This document shows, one piece after another, positions 38,732 to 47,250 of a stretch of DNA of 64,000 bases. Numbering within the stretch: the stretch's first letter is position 1; each line of letters opens with the position of its first letter. The stretch covers positions 1 to 64,000 of the forward strand of contig QFWS01000003.1 of NCBI GenBank assembly GCA_003144015.1, given 5' to 3'. The translations under genes and the position numbers were made by a program. The stretch is from Flavobacteriaceae bacterium LYZ1037. Lineage in GTDB: Bacteria; Bacteroidota; Bacteroidia; Flavobacteriales; Flavobacteriaceae. The notes beneath the pieces are model-generated. The model was given only the letters and a program-made list of their open reading frames with translations. It was not told the origin of the DNA and did not search any database.

Positions 38732-39199
38732 TTAATTAATAAGCTTATTCATATAAGTAAATAATTCGCCTTTGGTAATCACGCCACCTTGTTCTATTAA
38801 TTTAAACTTATCGGTATTTTTATCTTCGCTATACTCTTTTTTAGCTTGTAAAAATTCAACATCGTCGTCCATTAAGTTTTCACGTAACCAATTAAACCCA
38901 TCAGTTGTAGTTAGATCTATTGGGTTTTTTATTTTAATGGCAATCAAATGCATGTTCTCTTCTTTTAAATGAAACAAATGTATTTGTTGTGGTGAAATAT
39001 GCTCAATAAACTCCACTTTATTTAACACACCTTCCCACACCAAATCGCTAAACACATCTAATTCTTGTTCGGCAACTTCTGGTTTATTGGCTTTAATACC
39101 TTCCCACTCATCACCAGTAATAGACTGTGTTGCTAAAAAATTTATAAATTCTTTATGTAATTCTTCAAATTGTTCTTTTGTAAGTCTTGTATATTTCAT
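38732..39199 (-). CDS. Conserved Bacteroidota protein, possibly DUF6495 family
   Basis: A 155-residue acidic, soluble protein beginning MKYTRLTKEQFEELHKEF, with no signal peptide or membrane helix. It has a tryptophan-rich middle (GDEWEGIK, FSDLVWEGVLNKVEF) and a C-terminal helical region (LIEQGGVITKGELFTYMNKL). From memory it resembles a flavobacterial family of unknown function. It lies between hisS and the rplI terminator and has its own transcription unit. Confidence 0.7.
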   Translation of the reverse strand: MKYTRLTKEQFEELHKEFINFLATQSITGDEWEGIKANKPEVAEQELDVFSDLVWEGVLNKVEFIEHISPQQIHLFHLKEENMHLIAIKIKNPIDLTTTDGFNWLRENLMDDDVEFLQAKKEYSEDKNTDKFKLIEQGGVITKGELFTYMNKLIN

Positions 39200-39263
39200 T
39201 TTGTATCCTTATTTTACTATTTGTAAAATGGTTACCGTAAACGGGTTCATTCTAAAAAAATTT

Positions 39264-39294
39264 AAAAAAAAAGCCCCAACTAAGTTGAGGCTTT
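39264..39294 (-). terminator. Terminator of the rpsF-rpsR-rplI operon
   Basis: Arms 39270-39280 and 39284-39294 with a 3-base loop. The one plus-strand mismatch becomes a G-U pair in minus-strand RNA, and the plus-strand A run supplies the U tail, so it acts on the minus strand. Confidence 0.75.
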
Positions 39295-39314
39295 AAATAT
39301 GTTAATCAACCATT

Positions 39315-39776
39315 TTAGGCTTGAGCAATCACTTCGAAAGGTAATTCGAAAGTAACTTCTCTATGTAAACGAACAACAGCATTATACTGTCCTAAACGTT
39401 TAATGTTACCACCTGTAATGCTTATGAATTTTTTATCGATTGTATGTCCTGCTTTTTCAAAAGCTTCCACTAAATCTGCTTTAGTAATAGAACCAAACAA
39501 TTTATCTCCTGCTGAAGCACCTTCAGTTGCTTTAGCTGGTATTTTGATTTCTAACACTTTAATTGCTTCGGCAGTTTTATTTGCTTCATCAATTATTTTC
39601 TTTTCTTTATAAGCACGTTGTTTTAAATTTTCAGCTAATACTTTCTTTGCAGAAGCAGTTGCTAAAACAGCTTGCTTTTGTGGAATTAAAAAATTTCTAC
39701 CATAACCGTTCTTAACCGTTACAACATCGTCTTTAAATCCTAAATTTTCAACGTCTTGTTTTAATATAAGTTCCAT
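39315..39776 (-). CDS. rplI: 50S ribosomal protein L9
   Basis: A 153-residue protein with the L9 N-terminal RNA-binding domain (MELILKQDVENLGFKDDVV, NGYGRNFLIPQKQAVLATA), the long connecting helix (about 45-80) and the C-terminal domain (LFGSITKADLVEAFEKAG). It stabilises the ribosome during elongation. It is last in the rpsF-rpsR-rplI operon, 13 bases after rpsR. Confidence 0.97.
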   Translation of the reverse strand: MELILKQDVENLGFKDDVVTVKNGYGRNFLIPQKQAVLATASAKKVLAENLKQRAYKEKKIIDEANKTAEAIKVLEIKIPAKATEGASAGDKLFGSITKADLVEAFEKAGHTIDKKFISITGGNIKRLGQYNAVVRLHREVTFELPFEVIAQA

Positions 39777-39789
39777 TGTTATGAGTATT

Positions 39790-40086
39790 TTATTTTAATA
39801 AATCTGCCACGTAAGGCATTAATGCTAAATGACGAGCTCTTTTTACAGCAACCGACACTTTTCTTTGATATTTTAAAGATGTTCCTGTTAAACGTCTTGG
39901 TAAAATTTTACCTTGTTCGTTAACAAAACCTAATAACCAGTCTGGATTCTTATAATCTACATATTTGATACCAGATTTTTTGAAACGACAATATTTTTTA
40001 TTCTTGTTAGTTTCTATATTTAAAGGCGTTAAATATCTAATTTCTCCGTCCTTTTTTCCTTTTGCTTGTTGTTCTATAGATGACAT
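39790..40086 (-). CDS. rpsR: 30S ribosomal protein S18
   Basis: 98 residues with the conserved [20 protein letters not shown] and [20 protein letters not shown] blocks. It binds S6 in the small-subunit platform. It begins two bases after the rpsF stop. Confidence 0.97.
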   Translation of the reverse strand: MSSIEQQAKGKKDGEIRYLTPLNIETNKNKKYCRFKKSGIKYVDYKNPDWLLGFVNEQGKILPRRLTGTSLKYQRKVSVAVKRARHLALMPYVADLLK

Positions 40087-40088
40087 AA

Positions 40089-40427
40089 TTACGCTTTTTG
40101 TTTAAGTTTTTCTCTTCTTCTCTCTGCCCAAGATATAGCATGTTTATCTAAAGTAACCGTTAAGTAACGCATAAAACGCTCGTCACGTCTAAACTCTACC
40201 TCTAATGGATTGATAACCTCTCCATCTACTTGATACTCAAATAAGTGGTAAAATCCACTTTTTTTGTTTTGAATAGGGTAAGCTAATTTTTTTAGTCCCC
40301 AATCTTCCTTTGATACCATCTTTGCTCCACGAGAAGTAAGAAATTCTTCGTATTTCTGTACTGTCTCCTTTATCTGAGTTTCAGATAAAACGGGATTCAA
40401 GATGAAAACAGTTTCGTAATGATTCAT
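40089..40427 (-). CDS. rpsF: 30S ribosomal protein S6
   Basis: 112 residues from the ATG at 40427 ([20 protein letters not shown]). A longer open frame upstream would start inside the promoter and is rejected. It contains the S6 core [20 protein letters not shown] and [15 protein letters not shown]. It is the first gene of the rpsF-rpsR-rplI operon. The leader is only about 25 bases, so the S6:S18 leader motif known elsewhere has no room here. Confidence 0.97.
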   Translation of the reverse strand: MNHYETVFILNPVLSETQIKETVQKYEEFLTSRGAKMVSKEDWGLKKLAYPIQNKKSGFYHLFEYQVDGEVINPLEVEFRRDERFMRYLTVTLDKHAISWAERRREKLKQKA

Positions 40428-40457
40428 ATAAATATATTTTATTGTTAAAAATGGGTG

Positions 40458-40488
40458 CAAAAATATGAATATTATTTATATATTACAA
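40458..40488 (-). promoter_or_regulatory. rpsF operon promoter
   Basis: Read on the minus strand, TTG (40486-40488) and TATTTTTG (40458-40465), 20-base spacer. The start codon lies 30 bases beyond the -7 element. Confidence 0.6.
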
Positions 40489-40625
40489 CATAAAACCAAA
40501 CATTATTAACATCTATTTCGAATATGTTAAATTATGTTAAAATTAACGTTTTACCGATGTTTTTTGGTTTTTAACCGAATTTTTTGTACTATTGTCGATA
40601 TCTTAACCGAAATAAATTAAATGTT

Positions 40626-41327
40626 ATGACTTTAAACTGTGTAGTAGTAGACGACTCAGCAATTCAGCGTCTCTCGATAGTTAAGTTAATTGAAAATCAT
40701 CCTTCTCTTAACTTAATCGCTGAATACAACAGTGCCCTAGAGACTAAAAATGGACTTAATACGCATAAGGTAGACTTGATATTCTTGGATATTGAAATGC
40801 CTGTATTAAATGGGTTCGAACTCTTAGACGTACTAAACAACAAACCCCAAATTATCTTTGTTACAGGAAAAACAGAATATGCTTTTAAAGCATTTAATTA
40901 TGATGCAACCGATTATTTGCACAAACCTATAACTAGAGAACGTTTTAATACAGCTGTCGATAAAGCTGTAGAACAACACAAATTAAAACTAGACTTTAAC
41001 GAAACTGAAGGCGAGCATATTTTTGTAAAAAGCAACCTTAAAAAACGTAAAGTTTATATTAAAGATATTAAATGGATTGAAGCCCTTGGAGACTACGTCA
41101 AATTAGTAACTGAAGAAACTAGCTTGGTAGTACTTTCTACCATGAAGGCTTTTGAAGCAGAATTACCTGAAGGGAAATTTTTAAGAATCCATAAGTCATA
41201 CATTGTTAATCTAGATAAAATTGACAGGTTTAACAGTAAGAATGTTGAAGTTGGTGCTTACGAAATTCCTTTAAGTAGAAATAAAAAGACCCAATTAGTT
41301 GATGCTTTAAATAATATTACAACTTAA
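40626..41327 (+). CDS. LytTR-family response regulator
   Basis: 233 residues from ATG 40626 (MTLNCVVVDDSAIQRLS). The receiver domain has DD (9-10), phospho-acceptor Asp55 in LIFLDIEMP and the switch lysine in DATDYLHKP. The C-terminal LytTR DNA-binding domain includes WIEALGDYVKLVTEE, FLRIHKSYIVNLDKI and VPLSRN-like EIPLSRNKK. No histidine kinase is adjacent, so it is an orphan within this window. Partner kinases in Bacteroidota are often membrane LytS/YpdA-like proteins encoded elsewhere. Confidence 0.93.
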   Translation: MTLNCVVVDDSAIQRLSIVKLIENHPSLNLIAEYNSALETKNGLNTHKVDLIFLDIEMPVLNGFELLDVLNNKPQIIFVTGKTEYAFKAFNYDATDYLHKPITRERFNTAVDKAVEQHKLKLDFNETEGEHIFVKSNLKKRKVYIKDIKWIEALGDYVKLVTEETSLVVLSTMKAFEAELPEGKFLRIHKSYIVNLDKIDRFNSKNVEVGAYEIPLSRNKKTQLVDALNNITT

Positions 41328-41329
41328 AA

Positions 41330-43780
41330 TTAATAATTATCGACATTTAATATTACTCTTACAGCCCTAAAATCTTTTATATTGAAGAAGCTATTGTTAA
41401 TTTTAATAATAGCTTCTTTTGTTTTTGCAACAGATTGTTTTGGTGGGATTTTCACCAAAATATGTTTAATGTACTGATTTCTTATTCGAGAAACTGGAGG
41501 GAATTCTGGCCCTAAAACATGCGCTTTAAAAACAAGCCTTAGTGATTTTGCATACCAATCTGCTCCCAGGTTTACTCGGTTATAATCTCGATGCTTTAAC
41601 GTAATCTTTATTAGTCTATAGACAGGTGGGTATTTAAAATTCAACCGTTCTTCCATTTGTTCTCGATACATATCTTGATACGAATTGGTTGTTACCTGCT
41701 GTAAGATATTATGAAAAGGGTTGTAAGTTTGTATAAGCACCTTTCCACGTTCTTCAGTTCTTCCAGCCCTTCCAGATACTTGCAACATGAGTTGAAAACT
41801 TCGTTCATGGGCTCTAAAATCTGGAAAATTTAGCATGTTATCTGCATTCATAATACCAACAAGCTTCACATGTCTAAAATCTAATCCTTTTGTTAGCATT
41901 TGTGTTCCAACTAAGATGTCTACTTCTTGCTGTTCTAAAGCTGTAATTATTTTTTCGTAACCATATTTCCCTCTAGTTGTATCTAAATCCATTCTAGCCA
42001 CTTTAGCATCTGGAAACAGTTCTTTTACTTCTTCTTCGACCTGCTCTGTTCCAAAGCCTTTATTGTCCAAATCTAAACTACCACAAGCTTCGCAAGCTTT
42101 AATCATTGCAGAATAATATCCACAATAATGACAACGCAACTGATCTTTATATTGATGATACGTTAAACTAACATCGCAATTTGGACATTGTGGTGCATGG
42201 CCACAGGTGTTACATTCTACAATAGGAGAAAAACCTCTTCTATTTTGAAACAAAATTATTTGATGACCATCTTTTAAGGTTTCAGCCATTTCTTCAATTA
42301 ATCTATCGCTAAAATGGCCCGTCATTCGTTTGCGTTTCTGTTTGTCCTTTATATCTACAAGCTCAATATCTGGCATCAAAACATCATTAAATCTCGTTGT
42401 TAATTCTACCAAACCATACTTATTTTGTTTGGTATTATAATAACTCTCTAAGCTTGGAGTTGCTGAACCCAAAAGCGTTTTACATTGAAATAAATGAGCT
42501 AAAACAATAGCTGTATCTCTTGCATGATAACGTGGTGCTGGATCGAATTGCTTGTATGACGATTCGTGCTCCTCATCAACAATAATTAATCCTAAACGAT
42601 AAAATGGCAATAACACAGAAGATCGAGCTCCCAAAATAACTTGAGCTTTAGGTGAATTTTCTAACACATGATTCCACACTTCTACGCGTTCTTGAGACGA
42701 ATATTTGGAATGATAAACAGCTACTTTTTCTCCAAAATAGTCTTGTAATCTTCCTACTAATTGAGTTGTTAAAGCAATCTCAGGCACCAAATACAAGACT
42801 TGATTCTCGTTTTCTAAAGCTTCTTCAATGAGTTTGACATAGATTTCTGTTTTTCCAGATGACGTTACACCATGCAATAAAGTAATTTGATGTGTTTCGA
42901 AAGTAGTTTGTATCTCATTATAAGCTTTTAGTTGTGGCTTATTTAAAGTTTTTACTGCATTATTATCTTCTCCTGCATATTGAATTCTGTCTGTTTGAAT
43001 GTAATATTCCTCTAAAACATCTTTATCTATTAACGATTTTATAATTGCTGTAGAAGCTTTGCTTTTTTCTGTTAATTCAGAAACCTTAATTGGTTTTTTT
43101 GTTTGAGCAGACATAGAGAAAAGTGTCATAACTACTTGTTTCTGTTTTGGTGCTCGGTTTAAATCATCTAATAATTCTTGCAATTTGATTTCAGATGAAT
43201 AATAAGTGCTTAACTTAACATAACGCACCAGTTTAGGTTTGTATTTTTCGTAAACCTCCTCCTCGACTGATACAACATCTTTTTCTAGAAGCCGTTTGAT
43301 AACTGGTAGTACATTCTTTTTATCTAAAATACTAATGATGTCTTGTATTTTAAGTGATGTTTGATGATTTAAGGCCTCATAAATTAAAAATTCATCATCT
43401 TTTAAATCTGTGTCTTTAATTGATGCATTAGCGCTTCTACTAATAATCGTTTCACTTTCTAAAATAAAAGCATTAGGCAAAGCTGCACGCATAACATCTC
43501 CCAAAGTACACATGTAATAATCTGAAACCCATTGCCAATGCTTAATTTGCTTTTGAGTAACAATAGGCGTATCATCTAAAATTTGATGAATCTCCTTTGC
43601 TTCATAAACCGAAGGTTTATTTGTATGAATATTAAAAACCAGAGCTGTATATATTTTAGACTTTCCGAAAGGCACAGATACACGCATTCCAGTTTTTAAA
43701 AAACCTGCTTCTGCTTCCATAATACTATATGTAAATAGCTTTGGAAGTGGAATGGGAAGTATGACGTCTATATAGTGCAA
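41330..43780 (-). CDS. priA: Primosomal replication restart helicase PriA
   Basis: Restarts collapsed forks by binding D-loops and loading DnaB. The protein has an N-terminal DNA-binding domain, a helicase core with Walker A LLHGVTSSGKTEIYVKL, Walker B DEEH and LFQNRRGFSP, and the zinc region CNTCGHAPQCPNCD plus CHYCGYY and CEACGSL, all cysteines kept. No ATG precedes the conserved HYIDVILPIP, so a TTG is used: 43780 immediately before HYID (816 aa) or 43786 two codons earlier. A heptanucleotide array begins directly upstream and is open in the same frame. Confidence 0.94.
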   Translation of the reverse strand: MHYIDVILPIPLPKLFTYSIMEAEAGFLKTGMRVSVPFGKSKIYTALVFNIHTNKPSVYEAKEIHQILDDTPIVTQKQIKHWQWVSDYYMCTLGDVMRAALPNAFILESETIISRSANASIKDTDLKDDEFLIYEALNHQTSLKIQDIISILDKKNVLPVIKRLLEKDVVSVEEEVYEKYKPKLVRYVKLSTYYSSEIKLQELLDDLNRAPKQKQVVMTLFSMSAQTKKPIKVSELTEKSKASTAIIKSLIDKDVLEEYYIQTDRIQYAGEDNNAVKTLNKPQLKAYNEIQTTFETHQITLLHGVTSSGKTEIYVKLIEEALENENQVLYLVPEIALTTQLVGRLQDYFGEKVAVYHSKYSSQERVEVWNHVLENSPKAQVILGARSSVLLPFYRLGLIIVDEEHESSYKQFDPAPRYHARDTAIVLAHLFQCKTLLGSATPSLESYYNTKQNKYGLVELTTRFNDVLMPDIELVDIKDKQKRKRMTGHFSDRLIEEMAETLKDGHQIILFQNRRGFSPIVECNTCGHAPQCPNCDVSLTYHQYKDQLRCHYCGYYSAMIKACEACGSLDLDNKGFGTEQVEEEVKELFPDAKVARMDLDTTRGKYGYEKIITALEQQEVDILVGTQMLTKGLDFRHVKLVGIMNADNMLNFPDFRAHERSFQLMLQVSGRAGRTEERGKVLIQTYNPFHNILQQVTTNSYQDMYREQMEERLNFKYPPVYRLIKITLKHRDYNRVNLGADWYAKSLRLVFKAHVLGPEFPPVSRIRNQYIKHILVKIPPKQSVAKTKEAIIKINNSFFNIKDFRAVRVILNVDNY

Positions 43781-43786
43781 TAGCAA

Positions 43787-43890
43787 TTGGTGTTTGGTGT
43801 TTGGTGTTTGGTGTTTGGTGTTTGGTGTTTGGTGTTTGGTGTTTGGTGTTTGGTGTTTGGTGTTTGGTGTTTGGTGTTTGGTGTTTGGTG
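43787..43890. repeat. Heptanucleotide tandem repeat, nearly 15 copies
   Basis: The unit TTTGGTG is repeated without a single error: one six-base partial copy (43787-43792) then 14 full copies (43793-43890). On the coding strand of priA it reads as CACCAAA repeats. It fills almost the whole spacer between the DUF2147 stop and the priA start. It is a simple sequence repeat and not CRISPR, since there are no spacers. Confidence 0.98.
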
Positions 43891-43901
43891 AAAAAGATAT
43901 T

Positions 43902-44324
43902 TCAACTTTCTATACGCTCCCAATATTGTGTGGCATAAAGAAAAGAGATGTAGCCTCTAACCATTAATATATCAGGATTATCTTCGTCTAGAGATAATCT
44001 GCATTTATACGTTTTACCAGCTTCTGGATCGAAAATCGTTCCGTTTTTAAAATAAATGCCATCTTGTGTTAAATCTTTAATAATCATCAATCCTAAAACT
44101 GGTTTATTATATTCGGCACCTTCACAAGTGTTACAAAGAGCTTCACGATCTTTAGGGTTGTAAATTTCAATAATCTTCCCAAAAACTTTTCCGTTCTTTT
44201 GAAAAATTTCAACCGTAGATTTGGCCTCACCTGTTTCATCATCAATCGTTTTCCATTTCCCAAAAATATTTTGAGAATTCATTGTTAATGGCAGCAATAA
44301 AACAATCAGAATCAATTTATACAT
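43902..44324 (-). CDS. DUF2147 domain protein
   Basis: A 140-residue exported protein with a signal peptide (MYKLILIVLLLPLTMNSQ) and the DUF2147 layout: GKWKTIDDETGEAKSTVEIF, a CNTCEG pair of cysteines, GLMIIKDL, IFDPEAGKTYKCRLSL and VRGYISFLYATQYWER. Function is unknown; it has a lipocalin-like small beta-barrel appearance. The start overlaps the yihY stop by eight bases, so both are co-translated in a probable nadC-yihY-DUF2147-priA operon. Confidence 0.88.
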   Translation of the reverse strand: MYKLILIVLLLPLTMNSQNIFGKWKTIDDETGEAKSTVEIFQKNGKVFGKIIEIYNPKDREALCNTCEGAEYNKPVLGLMIIKDLTQDGIYFKNGTIFDPEAGKTYKCRLSLDEDNPDILMVRGYISFLYATQYWERIES

Positions 44325-45258
44325 AATCTTTATTTATTTTTTTTAATCTATTTAAAGACGCATTAAGCTCATATCCTAAAAGTAAAATATTAGCGTTTAA
44401 CCATAAGTAAAACAATAAGATTAATAAAGCACCTATAGATCCATATAACTCGTTATATTTTGAAAAATTCTCAATATAAACACCAAATAAATAAGAGCTT
44501 AAAATAATAAGAATGGTCGTAAATAAAGCGCCAACAGAGAAAAATTTAGAAGCTTTGCCTTCAGTTGTTCCAAAATAATACAAAATAGCAGTCGCCAAAT
44601 AAACCATAATTATAAAAAAAACATATTTAGCGAATACAAACCAAAATTGAATATTTTCTTTTTCTAAAACCCCATAACTTTCTAAGTTACCAATAATATA
44701 AATTTGAAAATACCCTAGAATTACAACTGTTAGAATTAATAAAAATGCCAAGATTAATGCCACTCCAAGTGCATAAAGATATTGTCTTAAAACATTACGT
44801 GTTAGTTGTTCATGAAAAGAGTTTTCAAACCCAGAGAATACAGCACTAATACCGTTGGCCATTAACAAGATTGAGGCTAGAAATACTGTTGATAAAAGAC
44901 CTCCTCTTTGAGATCCTTCAATGTTTTCGAATATATTTTTAAAGAAAAAGTCGGATGTTGTTGGAGGTAAAATGGAGTTTAAAAAATTTAAAAATTCAAT
45001 TTTAAAATCGTCAATTGGAATAAGAGGAATTACAATTAAAATAAATAGTAAAAAAGGAAATAATGCCATAAAAAAACTAAAGGCAATAGCACTTGCTCTG
45101 GTAGTTAATGCACCTTTAATAATTCCCGTAAGATACAATTCAATCAGATCATAAAACGACAAACCTTCTAAACCTGGAAGTTTAATTTGTTTTAAAAAAC
45201 GAACTAACAAATTTATAACAGGAATTTTATCTAATTTATCTTCTACAGGTTTTGTCAT
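44317..45258 (-). CDS. YihY/UPF0761 family inner-membrane protein
   Basis: A 313-residue protein with about six membrane helices, of the YihY (formerly 'RNase BN', BrkB) family: ASAIAFSFFMALFPFLLF, LMANGISAVFSGFENSF and YGSIGALLILLFYLWLNANILLLGYELNA. Physiological role is unsettled. It lies 72 bases after nadC and overlaps the DUF2147 gene. The spacer upstream contains GTTTGGTGTTTAG, close to the heptamer of the downstream array. Confidence 0.9.
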   Translation of the reverse strand: MTKPVEDKLDKIPVINLLVRFLKQIKLPGLEGLSFYDLIELYLTGIIKGALTTRASAIAFSFFMALFPFLLFILIVIPLIPIDDFKIEFLNFLNSILPPTTSDFFFKNIFENIEGSQRGGLLSTVFLASILLMANGISAVFSGFENSFHEQLTRNVLRQYLYALGVALILAFLLILTVVILGYFQIYIIGNLESYGVLEKENIQFWFVFAKYVFFIIMVYLATAILYYFGTTEGKASKFFSVGALFTTILIILSSYLFGVYIENFSKYNELYGSIGALLILLFYLWLNANILLLGYELNASLNRLKKINKDYV

Positions 45259-45330
45259 TAACTACTGTTTGGTGTTTAGTTGCTTTTACTAATTTTAAGT
45301 TCTAAGTGATAATCTATTATAAATTTAAGA

Positions 45331-46188
45331 TTAAACGGCTTTTAAACTTAAATCCATATTGTAAACTGAATGCGTTAAAGCTCCTGATGAAATATAATCT
45401 ACACCACATTCGGCGTAATTTCTAATGGTTTTTTCGTTTATACCTCCAGAAGACTCTGTTAAACAACTATCTCCAATTAAAGCTACGGCTTTTCTAGTAT
45501 CTTCAAAATTAAAATTATCTATTAGTATTCTATAAACCCCTTTTGTTTGAAGAATTTCTTTAATTTCCTCTAAGTTTCTAGCTTCAACAATAATTTTCAA
45601 ATCTCTGTTAGTGTCCTTTAAATAAGTTTTTGTTTTGTTAATAGCATTAGTAATACCACCTGCAAAATCAATATGATTATCTTTTAGCATAATCATATCA
45701 TAAAGTGCAAATCTATGGTTTTCACCTCCTCCAATTTTTACAGCCCATTTTTCTAAAGCACGAATTCCTGGTGTTGTTTTTCTAGTATCTAAAATTTTTG
45801 TTTCTGTACCTTCTAATAAATCGACAAACTGCTTTGTTTTAGTAGCAATGGCACTCATGCGTTGCATGGCATTTAAAACGAGTCTTTCTGCTTTTAAAAT
45901 AGATTGCGAAGCCCCTTCAACATAAAAAACAATATCGCCATATTTAACTAATGAACCATCTTCTAGTAGTGTCTCAACTTTTAAATCTTTGTCGATATAA
46001 TTAAATACTTTTTTTGCAAACGCAACACCTGCAATAACACCATTGTCTTTCACCAAAAGTTTTGCTTTTCCATTTGCTGATCTTGGAATACAAGCCAAAG
46101 AACTATGGTCGCCATCTCCTACGTCTTCTCTAATAGCATTGGCTATAATTAATTCAATTTCTGTATCAAATTGCTCTTGTGAAATCAT
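45331..46188 (-). CDS. nadC: Nicotinate-nucleotide pyrophosphorylase (quinolinate PRTase)
   Basis: Makes nicotinate mononucleotide from quinolinate and PRPP in de novo NAD synthesis. The 285 residues carry the family motifs ERLVLNAMQRMSAIAT, DTRKTTPGIRALEKWAVKIGG, HRFALYDMIMLKDNHID and ESSGGINEKTIRNYAECGVD. Full length. nadA/nadB are not in the window. It is first in a probable minus-strand operon leading to priA. Confidence 0.96.
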   Translation of the reverse strand: MISQEQFDTEIELIIANAIREDVGDGDHSSLACIPRSANGKAKLLVKDNGVIAGVAFAKKVFNYIDKDLKVETLLEDGSLVKYGDIVFYVEGASQSILKAERLVLNAMQRMSAIATKTKQFVDLLEGTETKILDTRKTTPGIRALEKWAVKIGGGENHRFALYDMIMLKDNHIDFAGGITNAINKTKTYLKDTNRDLKIIVEARNLEEIKEILQTKGVYRILIDNFNFEDTRKAVALIGDSCLTESSGGINEKTIRNYAECGVDYISSGALTHSVYNMDLSLKAV

Positions 46189-46297
46189 TTTATTTTATTT
46201 TATCATGTAAAAGTACTAATTGAATTGTAAATTAATTACTTTCTAAATTCAAAATTCTAATTAATATGTAAATTTGTGAATATTATAAGAATGAGGT

Positions 46298-46326
46298 ATT
46301 TCCCTCGAGCGCAGTCGAGAGGAAAT
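46298..46326. repeat. REP-like GC-rich palindromic repeat, copy 2
   Basis: Contains the same 16-base core as copy 1 in the opposite orientation (46305-46320). Here the arms ATTTCC-CTCGA and TCGAG-a-GGAAAT form an eleven-base-pair hairpin with one bulged A and a GCGCAG loop. A third degenerate piece, CAGCGCTCGAC, follows at 46340-46350. It lies in the divergent nadC-rlmH region. Confidence 0.7.
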
Positions 46327-46361
46327 AATAACGTTTTAACAGCGCTCGACTAAACTTAATC

Positions 46362-46835
46362 ATGCATATAAAACTTCTTGCCATTGGCAAAACCGACAAC
46401 AAGCAACTTCAAGCATTAATTGATGATTACCAAAAACGTTTGGGCTTTTACATTAAATTTGAGTTTGAGATCATTCCAGATTTAAAAAAAGTAAAACACT
46501 TAAGCGTGGATCAGCAAAAACAAAAAGAAGGCGAGCTGATTTTAAGCAAACTTCAAAATCAAGATGTTTTAATTTTATTAGATGAAAATGGGAAGCAATT
46601 AAGTTCTGTAGGTTTTTCAAATTACTTACAAAAACATATGAATTCTGGCATTAAGCAAATTGTCTTTGTTATTGGTGGCCCTTATGGTTTCTCAGAAGCT
46701 GTTTATTCAAAAGCTCAAGGTAAATTGTCTTTATCGAAAATGACTTTCTCACACCAAATGATTCGGTTATTTATTGTTGAACAACTATATAGAGGCTTTA
46801 CTATACTAAAAAATGAGCCTTACCATCATCATTAA
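46362..46835 (+). CDS. rlmH: 23S rRNA pseudouridine-1915 N3-methyltransferase
   Basis: A 157-residue SPOUT methyltransferase that modifies pseudouridine 1915 of 23S rRNA on intact 70S ribosomes. The SAM knot shows in FVIGGPYGFSEAVY and SLSKMTFSHQMIRLFIVEQL, and the C-terminus ends NEPYHHH as expected for the active-site tail. It is divergent from nadC. Confidence 0.96.
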   Translation: MHIKLLAIGKTDNKQLQALIDDYQKRLGFYIKFEFEIIPDLKKVKHLSVDQQKQKEGELILSKLQNQDVLILLDENGKQLSSVGFSNYLQKHMNSGIKQIVFVIGGPYGFSEAVYSKAQGKLSLSKMTFSHQMIRLFIVEQLYRGFTILKNEPYHHH

Positions 46836-46876
46836 AAAAGCCACAAAATCAATCATATTATTGAACTCGTGGCTTA
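46834..46876 (-). terminator. Probable terminator after hpf
   Basis: AAGCCAC and GTGGCTT arms, with CAAT/ATTG inside, form an interrupted hairpin. The plus-strand A run at its left becomes a U tail on the minus strand. It overlaps the rlmH stop. Confidence 0.5.
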
Positions 46877-46900
46877 TTTCTGTCTTAAGAAATGATGTTT

Positions 46901-47200
46901 CTAATGTGTTGAAAATGTTTGTTTTCTCTTTTTAAGCTGAATATCTAAATCGTTAATCGTTTCTTTTACTGCAGCTTCAAAATTCTTTTCGGTAGAAGTA
47001 GCGAATATTTTTGGTCCAGGCAAGCTCAACTCCATATTACATATTTTACCTTGCTCTTTTTGGTTATTATCTTGTTTAAAAAATACATCACAGCCAATTA
47101 ACCAATCGTACCTTTTTGCTAATTTTTGTAGTTTCTCTTTCGTATAGTTTGATAAAGATTCGCTTGAATCCATATTTACATATTGAATAATGATGTTCAT
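46901..47200 (-). CDS. hpf: Short ribosome hibernation promoting factor (HPF/RaiA family)
   Basis: A 99-residue protein (MNIIIQYVNMDSSESLSNYT...) with the S30AE fold: two beta-alpha units including KLQKLAKRYDWLIGCDVFF and NMELSLPGPKIFATSTEKNF. It lacks the extra dimerisation domain of long HPF. It binds the decoding region and inactivates ribosomes during slow growth. A TGAT-N4-ATCA palindrome inside a larger inverted repeat lies 51-85 bases upstream of the start. Confidence 0.93.
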   Translation of the reverse strand: MNIIIQYVNMDSSESLSNYTKEKLQKLAKRYDWLIGCDVFFKQDNNQKEQGKICNMELSLPGPKIFATSTEKNFEAAVKETINDLDIQLKKRKQTFSTH

Positions 47201-47250
47201 AGAATATTGATTTTATTGTATTAAATATATAACAATATTATAAGAAAAAA

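Noticed and set aside
43787-43890. Repeat array as a CRISPR
   Set aside because: The units are seven bases and contiguous with no spacers and no cas genes.
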